Shown one piece after another: positions 26,265 to 34,603 of a DNA stretch of 37,089 bases. The position numbers were made by a program, and so were the translations under genes. Source of the stretch: Chloroflexota bacterium (GTDB taxonomy: Bacteria; Chloroflexota; Anaerolineae; UBA4142); assembly GCA_023489485.1 (NCBI GenBank), contig JAMDCU010000167.1, forward strand, positions 1 through 37,089, in the 5' to 3' direction. The number at the start of each line of letters is the position of its first letter. Within the stretch, counting starts at the first letter, position 1. The notes beneath the pieces are model-generated. The model did no database searches and had not been told where the DNA came from. It saw nothing but the letters and a program-made list of their open reading frames with translations.

Positions 26265-26909
26265 TCATTTCTCCACCAGCCCGAGTGCTACTGCTTGTGC
26301 GGTTGCCTCCACGCGCGTGTTCACACCCATTTTGCAGTAGATCTCTTGCAGATGACGTCGCACCGTCCGCTCGGATATTGCCAATTCTTGGCCAATCTGC
26401 CGATCTGTCTTGCCGGAGACCATTAGCTGCAGCACCTGCATCTCACGCTCAGTTAGGGCCATCGGCTTGGCAGCGAGCGCATTTACGCTACCCAGTCGCG
26501 CCATCTTTTCAACGACGGGCTTGCTGAACCACGTATCGCCTTGCATGACAATTCGGATGGCTCGTACCACCACCTGCGGTGCCTCATCCTTGAGCACATA
26601 TCCGACGGCTCCCGCCGAGATTAGCCCGCGAACATACGAGTCGCTATCATGCGCAGTCAGGATCACGATTTTCGCACCCGGGCACACGGCGCGCAGGGAG
26701 CTCACCGTCTGGACTGCTGGCGGACCTGGCATCTGGACATCAAGCAGAAGGACGTCAGGTTTCACCTCCACACACATCTGGCGCGCCTCGTCGCCAGTCA
26801 TTGCTTCGCCCACCAAAGTGAAGTCGCTCTCAGCTGCAAGCGTCGTACGGATGCCGGAGCGCACCAGCGGATGATCATCGGCCAGAAGCACGCGTATCCT
26901 CCGATCCAT
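26265..26909 (-). CDS. NarL/LuxR-type response regulator (ComA-like position)
   Basis: 214 residues from the ATG at 26909 with AAAGGAG seven bases upstream; the TTG two codons earlier is too close to it. The receiver domain shows acidic D11-D12, phospho-acceptor D57 (VLLLDVQMPG) and K107 (YVLKDEAP). The C-terminal LuxR helix-turn-helix is LTEREMQVLQLMVSGKTDRQ followed by a recognition helix near ISERTVRRHLQ. It overlaps the 3' end of the kinase gene by 35 nt, so the two form a cognate pair. In ComQXPA systems the equivalent ComA activates target promoters. Confidence 0.93.
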   Translation of the reverse strand: MDRRIRVLLADDHPLVRSGIRTTLAAESDFTLVGEAMTGDEARQMCVEVKPDVLLLDVQMPGPPAVQTVSSLRAVCPGAKIVILTAHDSDSYVRGLISAGAVGYVLKDEAPQVVVRAIRIVMQGDTWFSKPVVEKMARLGSVNALAAKPMALTEREMQVLQLMVSGKTDRQIGQELAISERTVRRHLQEIYCKMGVNTRVEATAQAVALGLVEK

Positions 26910-29139
26910 GGTCAATCTCCTTTTGCTTCAGCGGCACGCAGATGCGAACGGTCGTCCCTGACCCAGTCTTGGAACGAATATCCAGTTGCCCGCCTGCCCA
27001 AGCGACTCGCTCTGCAGTGCCGGTCAGTCCAAAATGATCGCGGCTCGCGAGCTCGCTCAAGCGGGCTGGTACCCGGAACCCAGCACCATCATCCTCCACA
27101 AGGAGTTCCGCGGTTTCGCTGAGCACATGGAGGCTCACACGGATGTGTTCCGGCGCCGCGTGCCTGAGCGCATTGCGCAGCGCTTCCTGTGTGGCTCGAA
27201 ACAGACAGGTCTTGGCCGAATCGGATAATTCTGGGTCGTTGGGGTCGAGGTCAAGCTCAATATCAGGCAACTGGTCACCGCCTTCCTGCTCCAATCGGCC
27301 GACATAGCCCTCAATTGCTGCTGCCAATCCCATGTCTTCCAGCTCTGGCGGTCGGAGTTCGCTGATCAACCTGCGTAGCTGCCTGACGACGTCCACGATC
27401 CCACCTCGAATTGTTTCTAGCGTCTGCACGCTGACGGCCACGGTTGACGAAGTACCGGGTGCCGCCAAACTGTTCGCTGCACCTTCCTGCTCATAAACCT
27501 GATAGCTAATACCGAGCAATTGTTGCACGGCTCTGTCGTGCAGCTCAAGCGCAATCTCGCGTCGTTCGTATTCGCCTCTCGCCAGCAGTTGCTGATGCGC
27601 GCGAGCAAGTTCCTGCTGTCCTGCGCGCACCTCTTCCACGAGGCGGACATTGTGGATGGCAATCCCCGCCTGCCGAGAGAGTGTCGCCAGGATCTTCTCG
27701 TCCTCCGTCGTGAACGGTTCATCCTCGGACTTGTGCCCGATCAGCAACAGTCCGTGAAGGGTCTCGCCGGATATGAGCGGAAGCCAATAAGCGATACCCC
27801 GCGTCGATAACAACGCTTGCTCCTCAGTGGTCAGAGGCCCCCCAGCGACGGCCCGTCGTACTCGCGCGTGGCGCAGTGGAGGGCCCCCTTTCATGAGATA
27901 GGCGGCGATCGATCCATCACCGGGTATGGAAGGAAGTTGATTCATAAATCGGTCTGTGTGCACTGGGGCAAGAGTCCCGCTGTCACCTCTCAAGAACAAG
28001 CTGATCTTGTTCAGTCGCATGACTGATGGCAGCCCCGCGGTCAGCAGGTTTAGCAGAAGCTCACGATCGAGTGTCGTTGAGAGGGATTCCGACAGGCGGC
28101 CGATAACAGAGGTATAAGTGACCTCCCCACCATAGAGAATCCACACCATTAGCTTTTCGAAAGCGCGCTTGATTGGTGCAAAGAGAAGGAGCAGGACGAC
28201 GCTGAGGAACCCACCGACAATGAACCATTGACCGCCCCAAGACGTGGCCACTCGACTTAGGAAGGCCGCCAAAGCCATATAGACGGTCAGAAGTACGATG
28301 ATCAATAGGTAATACACGCCTGCGCGGTTGAGCGCGATTTCGGACCTTACGAGGCGGCGACGAAAGAGCGAGTACGCATAGAAAAGAGGACTTAGCAGGA
28401 GCCAAGGTATTGTGAGTTCATACGGTACAAAATACTGCAACCCAGAGGTCTCAGGGAGGAGCGAGAGAAACACGAGCGGAGCAAAGGCAAAGAGAGTTCC
28501 GAACGTCATTAAGCGTATGCGGCCCTGCACGAGCCGCGAGGCAAGCCGATAATTCGCGAAGAGAAGGAGCCAGCCGAGCGCCCAGGCACTCACCAAGCTG
28601 AGGCGTATGCTCGACCGCAGAATCACGAATGTGTCCTCGTCTTGAGGGACACCTCGCCCTAGCAGAAAGTGAGATGAAACAACGATAGCGAGAATAATCA
28701 GAACCGCCGAAACGAACCGGCCCACATGGCGTGGTGGCCTGTCAAGCAAGGAATGATGAAAGTGCCAAGTTATTGGAATCGCAAGTGCCAGCAGGATTTG
28801 AAAGTTCTGGGCAATTTCATCCCCTGCCGCGCCGGTCCCGGAGAGCATCCCCACTGCAAGGATGTCAGCGACCAGGGCGAAAAACGCGAGCGACATGGCG
28901 CGTTCAGCTCCCAGCCACACCGCCAGACCGACCGCCCAAAAACCGAGTGCAACGAGAAGTGGGACCACGAACTCCACCGCAGACTGACACACGCCGACTG
29001 ATGGAACTCCATCGGCAGGACATGGGTTTCTTACGGCCAAGAGGGCGGACCAGAGGATGACAAGTAGACTGGCGATGGCTATCGCAGCGATGATCAGTTG
29101 CCGGGTCTTCCTGATTGGAGCGCCAAGGCGGCTGATCAT
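26875..29139 (-). CDS. Polytopic sensor histidine kinase with GAF domain (ComP-like position)
   Basis: 754 residues. The first ~330 hold about ten hydrophobic helices, a layout like ComP-type pheromone receptors. A GAF domain follows (about 365-510). The HisKA_3 dimerisation box has the phospho-accepting histidine in REIALELHDRAVQQLLG (about residue 532). The HATPase domain has the N box (ATQEALRNALRHA) and G boxes (VEDDGAGF, FGLTGTAERVAWAGG). It starts 3 bp after the ComQ-like gene and overlaps the response regulator. Known ComP proteins do not, to my knowledge, carry a GAF domain, so a second input is possible. Confidence 0.9.
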   Translation of the reverse strand: MISRLGAPIRKTRQLIIAAIAIASLLVILWSALLAVRNPCPADGVPSVGVCQSAVEFVVPLLVALGFWAVGLAVWLGAERAMSLAFFALVADILAVGMLSGTGAAGDEIAQNFQILLALAIPITWHFHHSLLDRPPRHVGRFVSAVLIILAIVVSSHFLLGRGVPQDEDTFVILRSSIRLSLVSAWALGWLLLFANYRLASRLVQGRIRLMTFGTLFAFAPLVFLSLLPETSGLQYFVPYELTIPWLLLSPLFYAYSLFRRRLVRSEIALNRAGVYYLLIIVLLTVYMALAAFLSRVATSWGGQWFIVGGFLSVVLLLLFAPIKRAFEKLMVWILYGGEVTYTSVIGRLSESLSTTLDRELLLNLLTAGLPSVMRLNKISLFLRGDSGTLAPVHTDRFMNQLPSIPGDGSIAAYLMKGGPPLRHARVRRAVAGGPLTTEEQALLSTRGIAYWLPLISGETLHGLLLIGHKSEDEPFTTEDEKILATLSRQAGIAIHNVRLVEEVRAGQQELARAHQQLLARGEYERREIALELHDRAVQQLLGISYQVYEQEGAANSLAAPGTSSTVAVSVQTLETIRGGIVDVVRQLRRLISELRPPELEDMGLAAAIEGYVGRLEQEGGDQLPDIELDLDPNDPELSDSAKTCLFRATQEALRNALRHAAPEHIRVSLHVLSETAELLVEDDGAGFRVPARLSELASRDHFGLTGTAERVAWAGGQLDIRSKTGSGTTVRICVPLKQKEIDHGSEDTRASGR

Positions 29140-29142
29140 CTG

Positions 29143-30141
29143 TCAGACCTCTGTAGACTCTACAGAAGGCATGAGGCGATTCAAGAGCGCTGCCAGCGGC
29201 GCGGGATCTTTGAGTTTCGTTTCCGCTTCATCTAGTGCCGCGAGTGCCTGTCGCTGCTGGACGCGCGCGGCCGTGAGAAGGTAGCCCTGCGCGCCGAGAT
29301 TTACGAGCAGCTCTCTCGCCTCGATCTCGGCTGCCTTATCTCTTTGGCGTGCCGCCGAGAGTAGCGTTTCGAGCTGCTCAAGGCTATCATTTTTGAGGAC
29401 CGAACGCGCGTAACAGACAGACAAGTTCAGGTGGTGCCCCGCGAGATCACTGACTCGCGGAGAACCCCAGATACCGTGGAAATCATCAGCCATTTGTAGT
29501 GCGACTCCCAGATGAATGCCGTAAGCGCGCAGGCATCCTTGTGCCTGCGCGTCGGCGCCTCCCACCAGAGCACCTGCCCAAGTTGCCCATCCCAGGAGCT
29601 CGCCGGACTTGGCGACGGCGATTTCCAACCACGTGTCGGCGTCTTCCGTCCGGGATTCTTTCTGCGCTCCGCTCAAATCGGCGTGCTGACCCGCCGCCGC
29701 TCTCATTATGGCGCGCTGTAGCTCGAGATTAATATCGTGGGCCATATCTTGAAGCAGCCGCGTCGGAAGTTCACGCAAGACGAGCGGCGCGAGAGAGACG
29801 AGGCCAGTGGCAACATTGACCATGAGTGGAGCTTCCGTTGCGACATCGAAATCTTCGACATCATCCAGCAACTTGGCCGCGAGTCGGATCAGCTGCCAAG
29901 CCGCCGTGACAGGTTCTGCTAGAGTGGGATCGCCACCGACCGCGGCACAGGCCAGTGCCGGCAACCGCCTAATCCCCAAATCTGCCGGATGGTCCTGTAA
30001 CTCGCGGCCAAAAATAGAATTCAGTTCTTTCCAAAACGCGACGGCAGGGCTAGTTGCTGGTAGAGTTTGCTCGATGACTCGGTCGACCAGCGCTGAGACG
30101 TTCAGGTAATCAGGCGATGCATATAAGTCCGGCATGCTCAT
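29143..30141 (-). CDS. ComQ-like isoprenyl transferase (polyprenyl-synthase fold)
   Basis: 332 residues. The first aspartate-rich motif DDVED is at 93-97 (AAKLLDDVEDFD). The second region reads QMADDFHGIWG at 216-226, a relaxed DDxxx form as in ComQ rather than the canonical DDxxD of chain-elongating synthases. ComQ uses geranyl or farnesyl diphosphate to prenylate the Trp of ComX. Its ATG overlaps the stop of the small precursor gene (ATGA), and the kinase gene follows 3 bp later. That context favours peptide prenylation over isoprenoid chain synthesis. An ordinary polyprenyl synthetase is the alternative. Confidence 0.8.
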   Translation of the reverse strand: MSMPDLYASPDYLNVSALVDRVIEQTLPATSPAVAFWKELNSIFGRELQDHPADLGIRRLPALACAAVGGDPTLAEPVTAAWQLIRLAAKLLDDVEDFDVATEAPLMVNVATGLVSLAPLVLRELPTRLLQDMAHDINLELQRAIMRAAAGQHADLSGAQKESRTEDADTWLEIAVAKSGELLGWATWAGALVGGADAQAQGCLRAYGIHLGVALQMADDFHGIWGSPRVSDLAGHHLNLSVCYARSVLKNDSLEQLETLLSAARQRDKAAEIEARELLVNLGAQGYLLTAARVQQRQALAALDEAETKLKDPAPLAALLNRLMPSVESTEV

Positions 30142-30359
30142 GCGGCAGAGCGGCTAGCCACGGGAACAGGACCGAACCACACCGCCGTGGGCCCCTCTTG
30201 CGCCAGGAGTGCGGCCAGGTCGGCAGGAGAACTTCTCAAGAGAGGTTCGAATTCCACCAGCGCTGCCTGCTCTTGTGGCGTAAGGCGATACAGACGGTCG
30301 GTGTCGCAGTTCTCGTTGCCATTCACTAGATCATGGACTGCTTGCGCCAGCTCGTTCAT
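30138..30359 (-). CDS. ComX-like prenylated-peptide pheromone precursor
   Basis: 73 residues from an ATG with GAGGAGG upstream. It has an acidic, helical leader (MNELAQAVHDLVNGNENCD) and a single Trp, W61, in GPTAVWFGPVPV near the C-terminus. Size, position directly before a ComQ-like enzyme, and the lone C-terminal Trp all fit a ComX pheromone precursor. In Bacillus ComX the Trp lies within a few residues of the end; here 12 residues follow, so C-terminal trimming or a longer pheromone is expected. Sequence identity to known ComX is low, and the assignment is by context and architecture. Confidence 0.7.
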   Translation of the reverse strand: MNELAQAVHDLVNGNENCDTDRLYRLTPQEQAALVEFEPLLRSSPADLAALLAQEGPTAVWFGPVPVASRSAA

Positions 30360-30497
30360 CGGGCCCTCCTCAGGATAAGATGTCTATGGGGCGTATGTGA
30401 CGTACAGTCTACAGCCAATGTCCTCACAAGAGAATAGGAATCCTGTACCGAACTTGATGGAGGTGTGCTTCACTGCGTGCGCAAACTACGAAGAAAA

Positions 30498-30545
30498 CGC
30501 AGGCCTGCTTGTCCGTGGACCTGTCCACGGACAAGCAGGCCTGCG
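30498..30545 (-). terminator. 22-bp perfect hairpin upstream of the pheromone operon
   Basis: Bases 30498-30519 pair perfectly with 30524-30545 around a CCTG loop. On the minus strand TTTTCTT follows two bases later, so it could stop transcripts reaching the comX-like gene from the insertion sequence. It could also be the edge of a lost element. Confidence 0.6.
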
Positions 30546-30636
30546 CGACCCAGTCGCGTCCCCTATGAAAACGCGAACTCACAATAGTACATTATATCTC
30601 AAATTGGACCGATATGAAGTCAAAGTTTGGTATAGT

Positions 30637-31854
30637 CTGGTTAAGTTTCCTCTACCTACCGGACACTTTTAACAATAGAGGGTTGACGGACACGCGCTCG
30701 GCTCTAGAATAGGTTTGCCACAACTTATTCGGGAGGTCGAGGATGTCCGCCAACCAACTGTATCATAAATGGTTTCGAGAGCTACGGCAACTGTGGCCCG
30801 AAGAGCGCCTGAACCGGGTGCGTCTCATGGCTTGGTTCCTGGCGGGCATCTACACGAGCCGGTCGGTGCAACTCCATCGCGTCGCCCTCAAGATTCCTTC
30901 GGCGGCTCAACTCACGAGTGTTACGCGCCGCTTGCGTCGGTTCTTGGAAAATCCCCACCTGCGGGTGCGGCCAGGCTATGAGCCGTTCGCCCGGTCCTTG
31001 CTGGAGGAGAGTGTTCGGACGAGCGGAGAGATTCGCCTCATCGTGGATACCACGCTGGTCGGGGCGAACCATCGCCTGCTCATGGTCGCTCTGGCTTATC
31101 GACGACGGGCGATCCCGCTCGTGTGGACCTGGGTCCGCCAGAAAAAGGGGCTCAGCGCGGCCAGGCGGCACTTGGCCCTGCTTTCGTATGTCAAGACTTT
31201 GCTTCCCCGTCACACCGCCGTGCTCGTAGTGGGCGATACCGAGTTTGGGGCCATCCAGATGCTGAAACAATTGGATCGCTGGGGCTGGCACTTCGTCTTG
31301 CGTCAGAAAGCCAATTTCAAAGTCTGCCCGAAGGGCAAGCGGACCTGGCAGACCTTCGGGCACCTCGTGAGCCGCGTCGGGCAAAAGGTCTGGCTCGAGC
31401 ACGCCCGTCTGACCGCTCAGAAGCGGCAGCGGGTCAACCTCTTGGCGCTGCAAACACCCGGGGAGAAGGAACCCTGGCTCTTGGCGACCAATCTCCCGAA
31501 CGCCCCCCTGACCCTGCAAGCGTATCGGCGGAGAATGTGGGTGGAAGAACTCTTCGGCGATTTGAAACGCCATGGCTTTGACCTTGAGAGCACGCATCTG
31601 CGCCATATTGAGCGGCTCACGCGCCTGACCTTTCTCGTCGTCCTGTTGTATCTGTGGCTCGTGGCACTCGGCTCGCACATCCTGAAAGAGGGGACGCGCT
31701 GGCACGTGGATCGGAGAGACCGGCGGGACTTGAGTCTCTTTCAGATTGGGCTTCGTATGATCGAACAGTGTCTCACCAACGGGCTCCCTCTCCGTATCTT
31801 GTGGCGGCCCTATTGGTATTAAAACTGTCCGGTGAGTAGAGTTTCCTTAACCTG
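30637..31854 (+). mobile_element. IS4-family insertion sequence with 37-bp imperfect inverted repeats
   Basis: The ends are 30637-30673 (begins CTGGTTAAG, contains ACCGGACA, ends TTTTAAC) and the reverse complement of 31818-31854 (CAGGTTAAG, ACCGGACA, TTTTAAT), 28 of 37 bases identical. One transposase gene fills the interior. I could not see a target duplication at these limits. Confidence 0.8.
30743..31822 (+). CDS. IS4-family DDE transposase
   Basis: 359 residues. The DDE triad is visible: D102 (LIVDTTLVG), D165 (VVGDTEFG) and E268 in the IS4 signature Y261-x2-R264-x3-E268-x6-K275 (YRRRMWVEELFGDLK). An N-terminal helical DNA-binding region precedes it. The ATG follows GGGAGG at good spacing. 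The gene looks complete, with a natural stop inside the right terminal repeat, so the element may be active. Confidence 0.93.
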   Translation: MSANQLYHKWFRELRQLWPEERLNRVRLMAWFLAGIYTSRSVQLHRVALKIPSAAQLTSVTRRLRRFLENPHLRVRPGYEPFARSLLEESVRTSGEIRLIVDTTLVGANHRLLMVALAYRRRAIPLVWTWVRQKKGLSAARRHLALLSYVKTLLPRHTAVLVVGDTEFGAIQMLKQLDRWGWHFVLRQKANFKVCPKGKRTWQTFGHLVSRVGQKVWLEHARLTAQKRQRVNLLALQTPGEKEPWLLATNLPNAPLTLQAYRRRMWVEELFGDLKRHGFDLESTHLRHIERLTRLTFLVVLLYLWLVALGSHILKEGTRWHVDRRDRRDLSLFQIGLRMIEQCLTNGLPLRILWRPYWY

Positions 31855-31964
31855 TTTCAGCGTGACCGCAGCGTTTCGAGTACCTATGGCCAAGGGCGCT
31901 CTGAAGAAATCTGCCTCTGTCTATCAGCCGTTTAAGGCACATTGGCTGTGGCCCCGAGACTAGC

Positions 31965-31980
31965 TGGCCGGATCCGGCCA
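31965..31980. repeat. 16-bp perfect palindrome
   Basis: TGGCCGGATCCGGCCA lies ~110 bp after the insertion sequence. Just beyond it, near 31995, ACCGGACAGT repeats part of the IS end, so the spot may be a scar or an operator. Confidence 0.5.
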
Positions 31981-32045
31981 AATTGGCTGCCTAAACCGGA
32001 CAGTAAAATGGCCGGAGTTGACTTTGTGGTCAGCGAGAAGAGGTG

Positions 32046-32315
32046 CTATTCTTGTGTAGAATCGGAAGTTCCGCTTGAGGTGATATTTCCAGCAAGATTC
32101 TGGTCTACCATAAAGCGCTCAACAGATAGTTCCTCCAGGGCCTGCCGAGGTGTTTGACCAATTGATGTCACACACTCCGTTTCCGATACAACAACTCCGA
32201 AAGAACACAGTCGGAGCACAGGGTCATAAGAGCCTTCGCGTGATCGAGCTTCGTAAATGCCCTTCAATTCAGAAGCGTGGTCAATTGGGCACTTAAATGG
32301 TTGCCTGTTGATCAC
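32046..32315 (-). CDS. Small hypothetical protein
   Basis: 89 codons from a GTG (MINRQPFKCPIDHASELKGI). The mix of residues is protein-like (SIGQTPRQALEELSVERF), but no family is recognised and the ribosome site is weak. It is divergent from the secreted-protein gene. It may be a real small gene or a chance frame. Confidence 0.3.
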   Translation of the reverse strand: MINRQPFKCPIDHASELKGIYEARSREGSYDPVLRLCSFGVVVSETECVTSIGQTPRQALEELSVERFMVDQNLAGNITSSGTSDSTQE

Positions 32316-32351
32316 TAATTTCCAAGTTCATAGCAAAGGAGGTTGTGACCT

Positions 32352-32867
32352 ATGAAACGCACGTACTTTCTTCGACATGTCGGCGCGCTAGCGGGTATGG
32401 TGCTTGCGATTCTGAATCTCGCGTCCACAGCTTATGCGGACGGCCCCAAGATTCAGAAAAGGTCTGTCCAGAGTACTGTAGGACATTCAGGCCCAGGCAT
32501 CATGGGTGTCAGCAAGTCGTATGGGGATGCGACCGTCACGCTCACAGTCTGGCTTCGGTACTACGACTATGGTAGCTATGAGGACGTGGGTGGGCGCGAT
32601 AGCGCTGAAGCGACGGGAGTAGATGCCTCAGATGTGACTTATCTCGAAGCGGGCGGAGCGCTCCTCAAGGGCGGTTATGGCGGGACTCAATATCCAGTAA
32701 ACACCGGTAATGTTGCTAACACTACTTCCGTTGATACTGGATGGACGGACTATTACCGAGGATCGAATCTGTTGTGGATCATGACAGGCCACTCTTACTG
32801 GGATATCTGGGTGGGTACCTACCACTGGGTGGACAACATATTTGCCGATGACTCGCACCAATTCTAG
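32352..32867 (+). CDS. Secreted protein of unknown function
   Basis: 171 residues after AAAGGAGG at good spacing. It has a clear Sec signal peptide (MKRTYFLRHVGALAGMVLAI, cut near STAYA|DG). The mature part is rich in Gly, Tyr, Trp and Asp, has no Cys, and shows stretches such as VWLRYYDYGSYED and GHSYWDIWVGTYHW. I do not recognise the family. It is followed by a strong terminator and by a putative lipoprotein gene, so the two may act together outside the cell. Confidence 0.7.
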   Translation: MKRTYFLRHVGALAGMVLAILNLASTAYADGPKIQKRSVQSTVGHSGPGIMGVSKSYGDATVTLTVWLRYYDYGSYEDVGGRDSAEATGVDASDVTYLEAGGALLKGGYGGTQYPVNTGNVANTTSVDTGWTDYYRGSNLLWIMTGHSYWDIWVGTYHWVDNIFADDSHQF

Positions 32868-33891
32868 CCCAGCTGGTTGCGATGGGAGCGCACGCTCCCA
32901 TCGCAACTCTTTTGCTTATCTGTGTTGCTTGCTCTTCCTGACGAGCATAGCGTTCTCGAGCGCATGCAATCCTATTCTCATTCCCGGCGCTCAGCCAACT
33001 CCCAGTGTCACGGCACGATCAGAGAGTAGCTCATATTCTGGCGGCCTCAGGACTATGTTCATTTCCAACCCTGATCAACTACGCTGGACCAATGACCGCG
33101 CCCAATTCTTCCTAGTCACACCTGGCGATGCCCTGCGGGGCGAAGTTGGCTTGGTGAATGAGTTCCCTGACGCCAAACAAGTGTTGTTGCTGCTGCTGCT
33201 GAACTATATGCAGAGCGACTTTGCTGTGGATGGAGGCGAGCTTCGTCCCGATTACCGGATCTCCCTCGAGCCAAGCCAGGAATTCCATATTACCGTGCGA
33301 ACCCGCAACTTGGATGTCGGGTATTACGATCTCATTTGGGTGTTCGTAATTGATCCCGAGAATCTTCAGACGGATACCCGCTCAAGAGCTAGAACGCAGT
33401 TTACGCCCATTGACCGCTCTTCTGTCTATGTTGGAGACGCGTCTCCGCCTACTCCGCGTCTGACCACCTTCAGCAATTTCATTCCCGATCCCTCCCTCGG
33501 TTATTCTTCTTTGTTCTCCTTGGAAGCCGAAGCTGATTCTTTTTCACTTTGGTCAGACACGAACGCCACATCTGACACGTCATTGGACTTCTTTCTCCGC
33601 TTCGGGGTTGAGAAAAGCCAGAGGATATCTGAAGGAGACGAAGTACCAATGGCGCTCGTCGGGTTTGTGGATTACCGCCAAGTGAAGCTAAGTGGGGAAG
33701 ACGTCGTCTTTGGCTTGGCCAAAAGTGGAAACCTGACGACGGTCCCGTTACGGATCCAGAGCCCGCACACTCCGGGGCTTCATCAGTTCTTTGTGCATCG
33801 ATTTCCATACCCATATACGCAAGTCCCCCGAGACAGTGTGCCTTTCAGATCAATGTCCAGTCAAAGACTTGTAATCCATGTCGCGCCCTGA
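32848..33891 (+). CDS. Putative lipoprotein of unknown function
   Basis: 347 residues from the ATG at 32848, inside the end of the previous gene. The N-terminus is unusual: ~26 mostly polar residues come before the hydrophobic core LCCLLFLTSIAFSSAC, where the Cys could be lipidated (weak lipobox). The first residues are encoded by the terminator hairpin, so the real start may lie downstream at a non-ATG codon. The body is beta-rich (FHITVRTRNLDVGYYDLIWVF) without a known motif. It may be an envelope partner of the secreted protein. Confidence 0.6.
   Translation: MTRTNSSPAGCDGSARSHRNSFAYLCCLLFLTSIAFSSACNPILIPGAQPTPSVTARSESSSYSGGLRTMFISNPDQLRWTNDRAQFFLVTPGDALRGEVGLVNEFPDAKQVLLLLLLNYMQSDFAVDGGELRPDYRISLEPSQEFHITVRTRNLDVGYYDLIWVFVIDPENLQTDTRSRARTQFTPIDRSSVYVGDASPPTPRLTTFSNFIPDPSLGYSSLFSLEAEADSFSLWSDTNATSDTSLDFFLRFGVEKSQRISEGDEVPMALVGFVDYRQVKLSGEDVVFGLAKSGNLTTVPLRIQSPHTPGLHQFFVHRFPYPYTQVPRDSVPFRSMSSQRLVIHVAP
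32876..32914 (+). terminator. Rho-independent terminator after the secreted-protein gene
   Basis: GTTGCGATGGGAGC (32876-32889) pairs perfectly with GCTCCCATCGCAAC (32894-32907) around GCAC, followed by TCTTTT. It lies within the start region of the next gene, so it may act as an attenuator. Confidence 0.85.
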
Positions 33892-34603
33892 CGTGAATCG
33901 AGCGCATCGAGGCGAGTGATATTGCAATTCTCACCTGGCCCCCTGAATCAGACGGATTGGATTCACTTCCACTCGTCTGGGTTCAACGGATCTCGATTTG
34001 AGGTCCGTGCCCCAAACTGGACGCGGCTGGAAGGCAATGGACCATGATTCGTTGCATGCATCCAACCTTCATCTGACGGAAGGCAAACGAACTGGAAGTC
34101 TGCACATCGGTTGCTTAGGGAGGCAAGCTCGTTGTCCGAGACTTCGAGAGTGGGCTGGCAAGTGTCTGCCCTAATAGACAACATGCATGCGAAGCACACC
34201 TTCACCAAGAATGTTTCTGTGCTCGGCCGGTCGCGTTGTCGCTATCGAAAGTTTGCTAAAGATTTCCAACTATGGAAAGTACGTCGACCTGACCGGTAAC
34301 GTGCGGCTTGACGGCAGCCCTTATTCTCGATGCCAGACGTGAGACTTAACGCTATCTCCTGCGTCCGGTGTGAGATCCCATACCGAAATACAATCAGACA
34401 GTCCCATTGCGCTTTGCCAACTGGCGGGCGATTCGATCAAAAGCGGTAGAATCAAGCGACGAGAAGTTGGTCTATTTCAGCAGACGCCAAGCTGGTCGTG
34501 GGCAAGCAATTGGAATCCTGGAGAAATAAAAAAAGGGCCTGACACACTCGCGAGGAAACGAGGAGCACGCATGTGGTGCTCCTCGTTCGTGTAATGGGAC
34601 TAC
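33892..34603. other. ~700 bp without a supported gene
   Basis: No protein-like frame is seen on either strand. A 12-bp perfect hairpin (AACGAGGAGCAC, 34557-34587, seven-base loop) lies near its right end without an adjacent T-run. Confidence 0.45.

Noticed and set aside
30782-31705. 307-codon minus-strand frame inside the transposase gene
   Set aside because: Shadow frame; the opposite strand has the full IS4 YREK signature.
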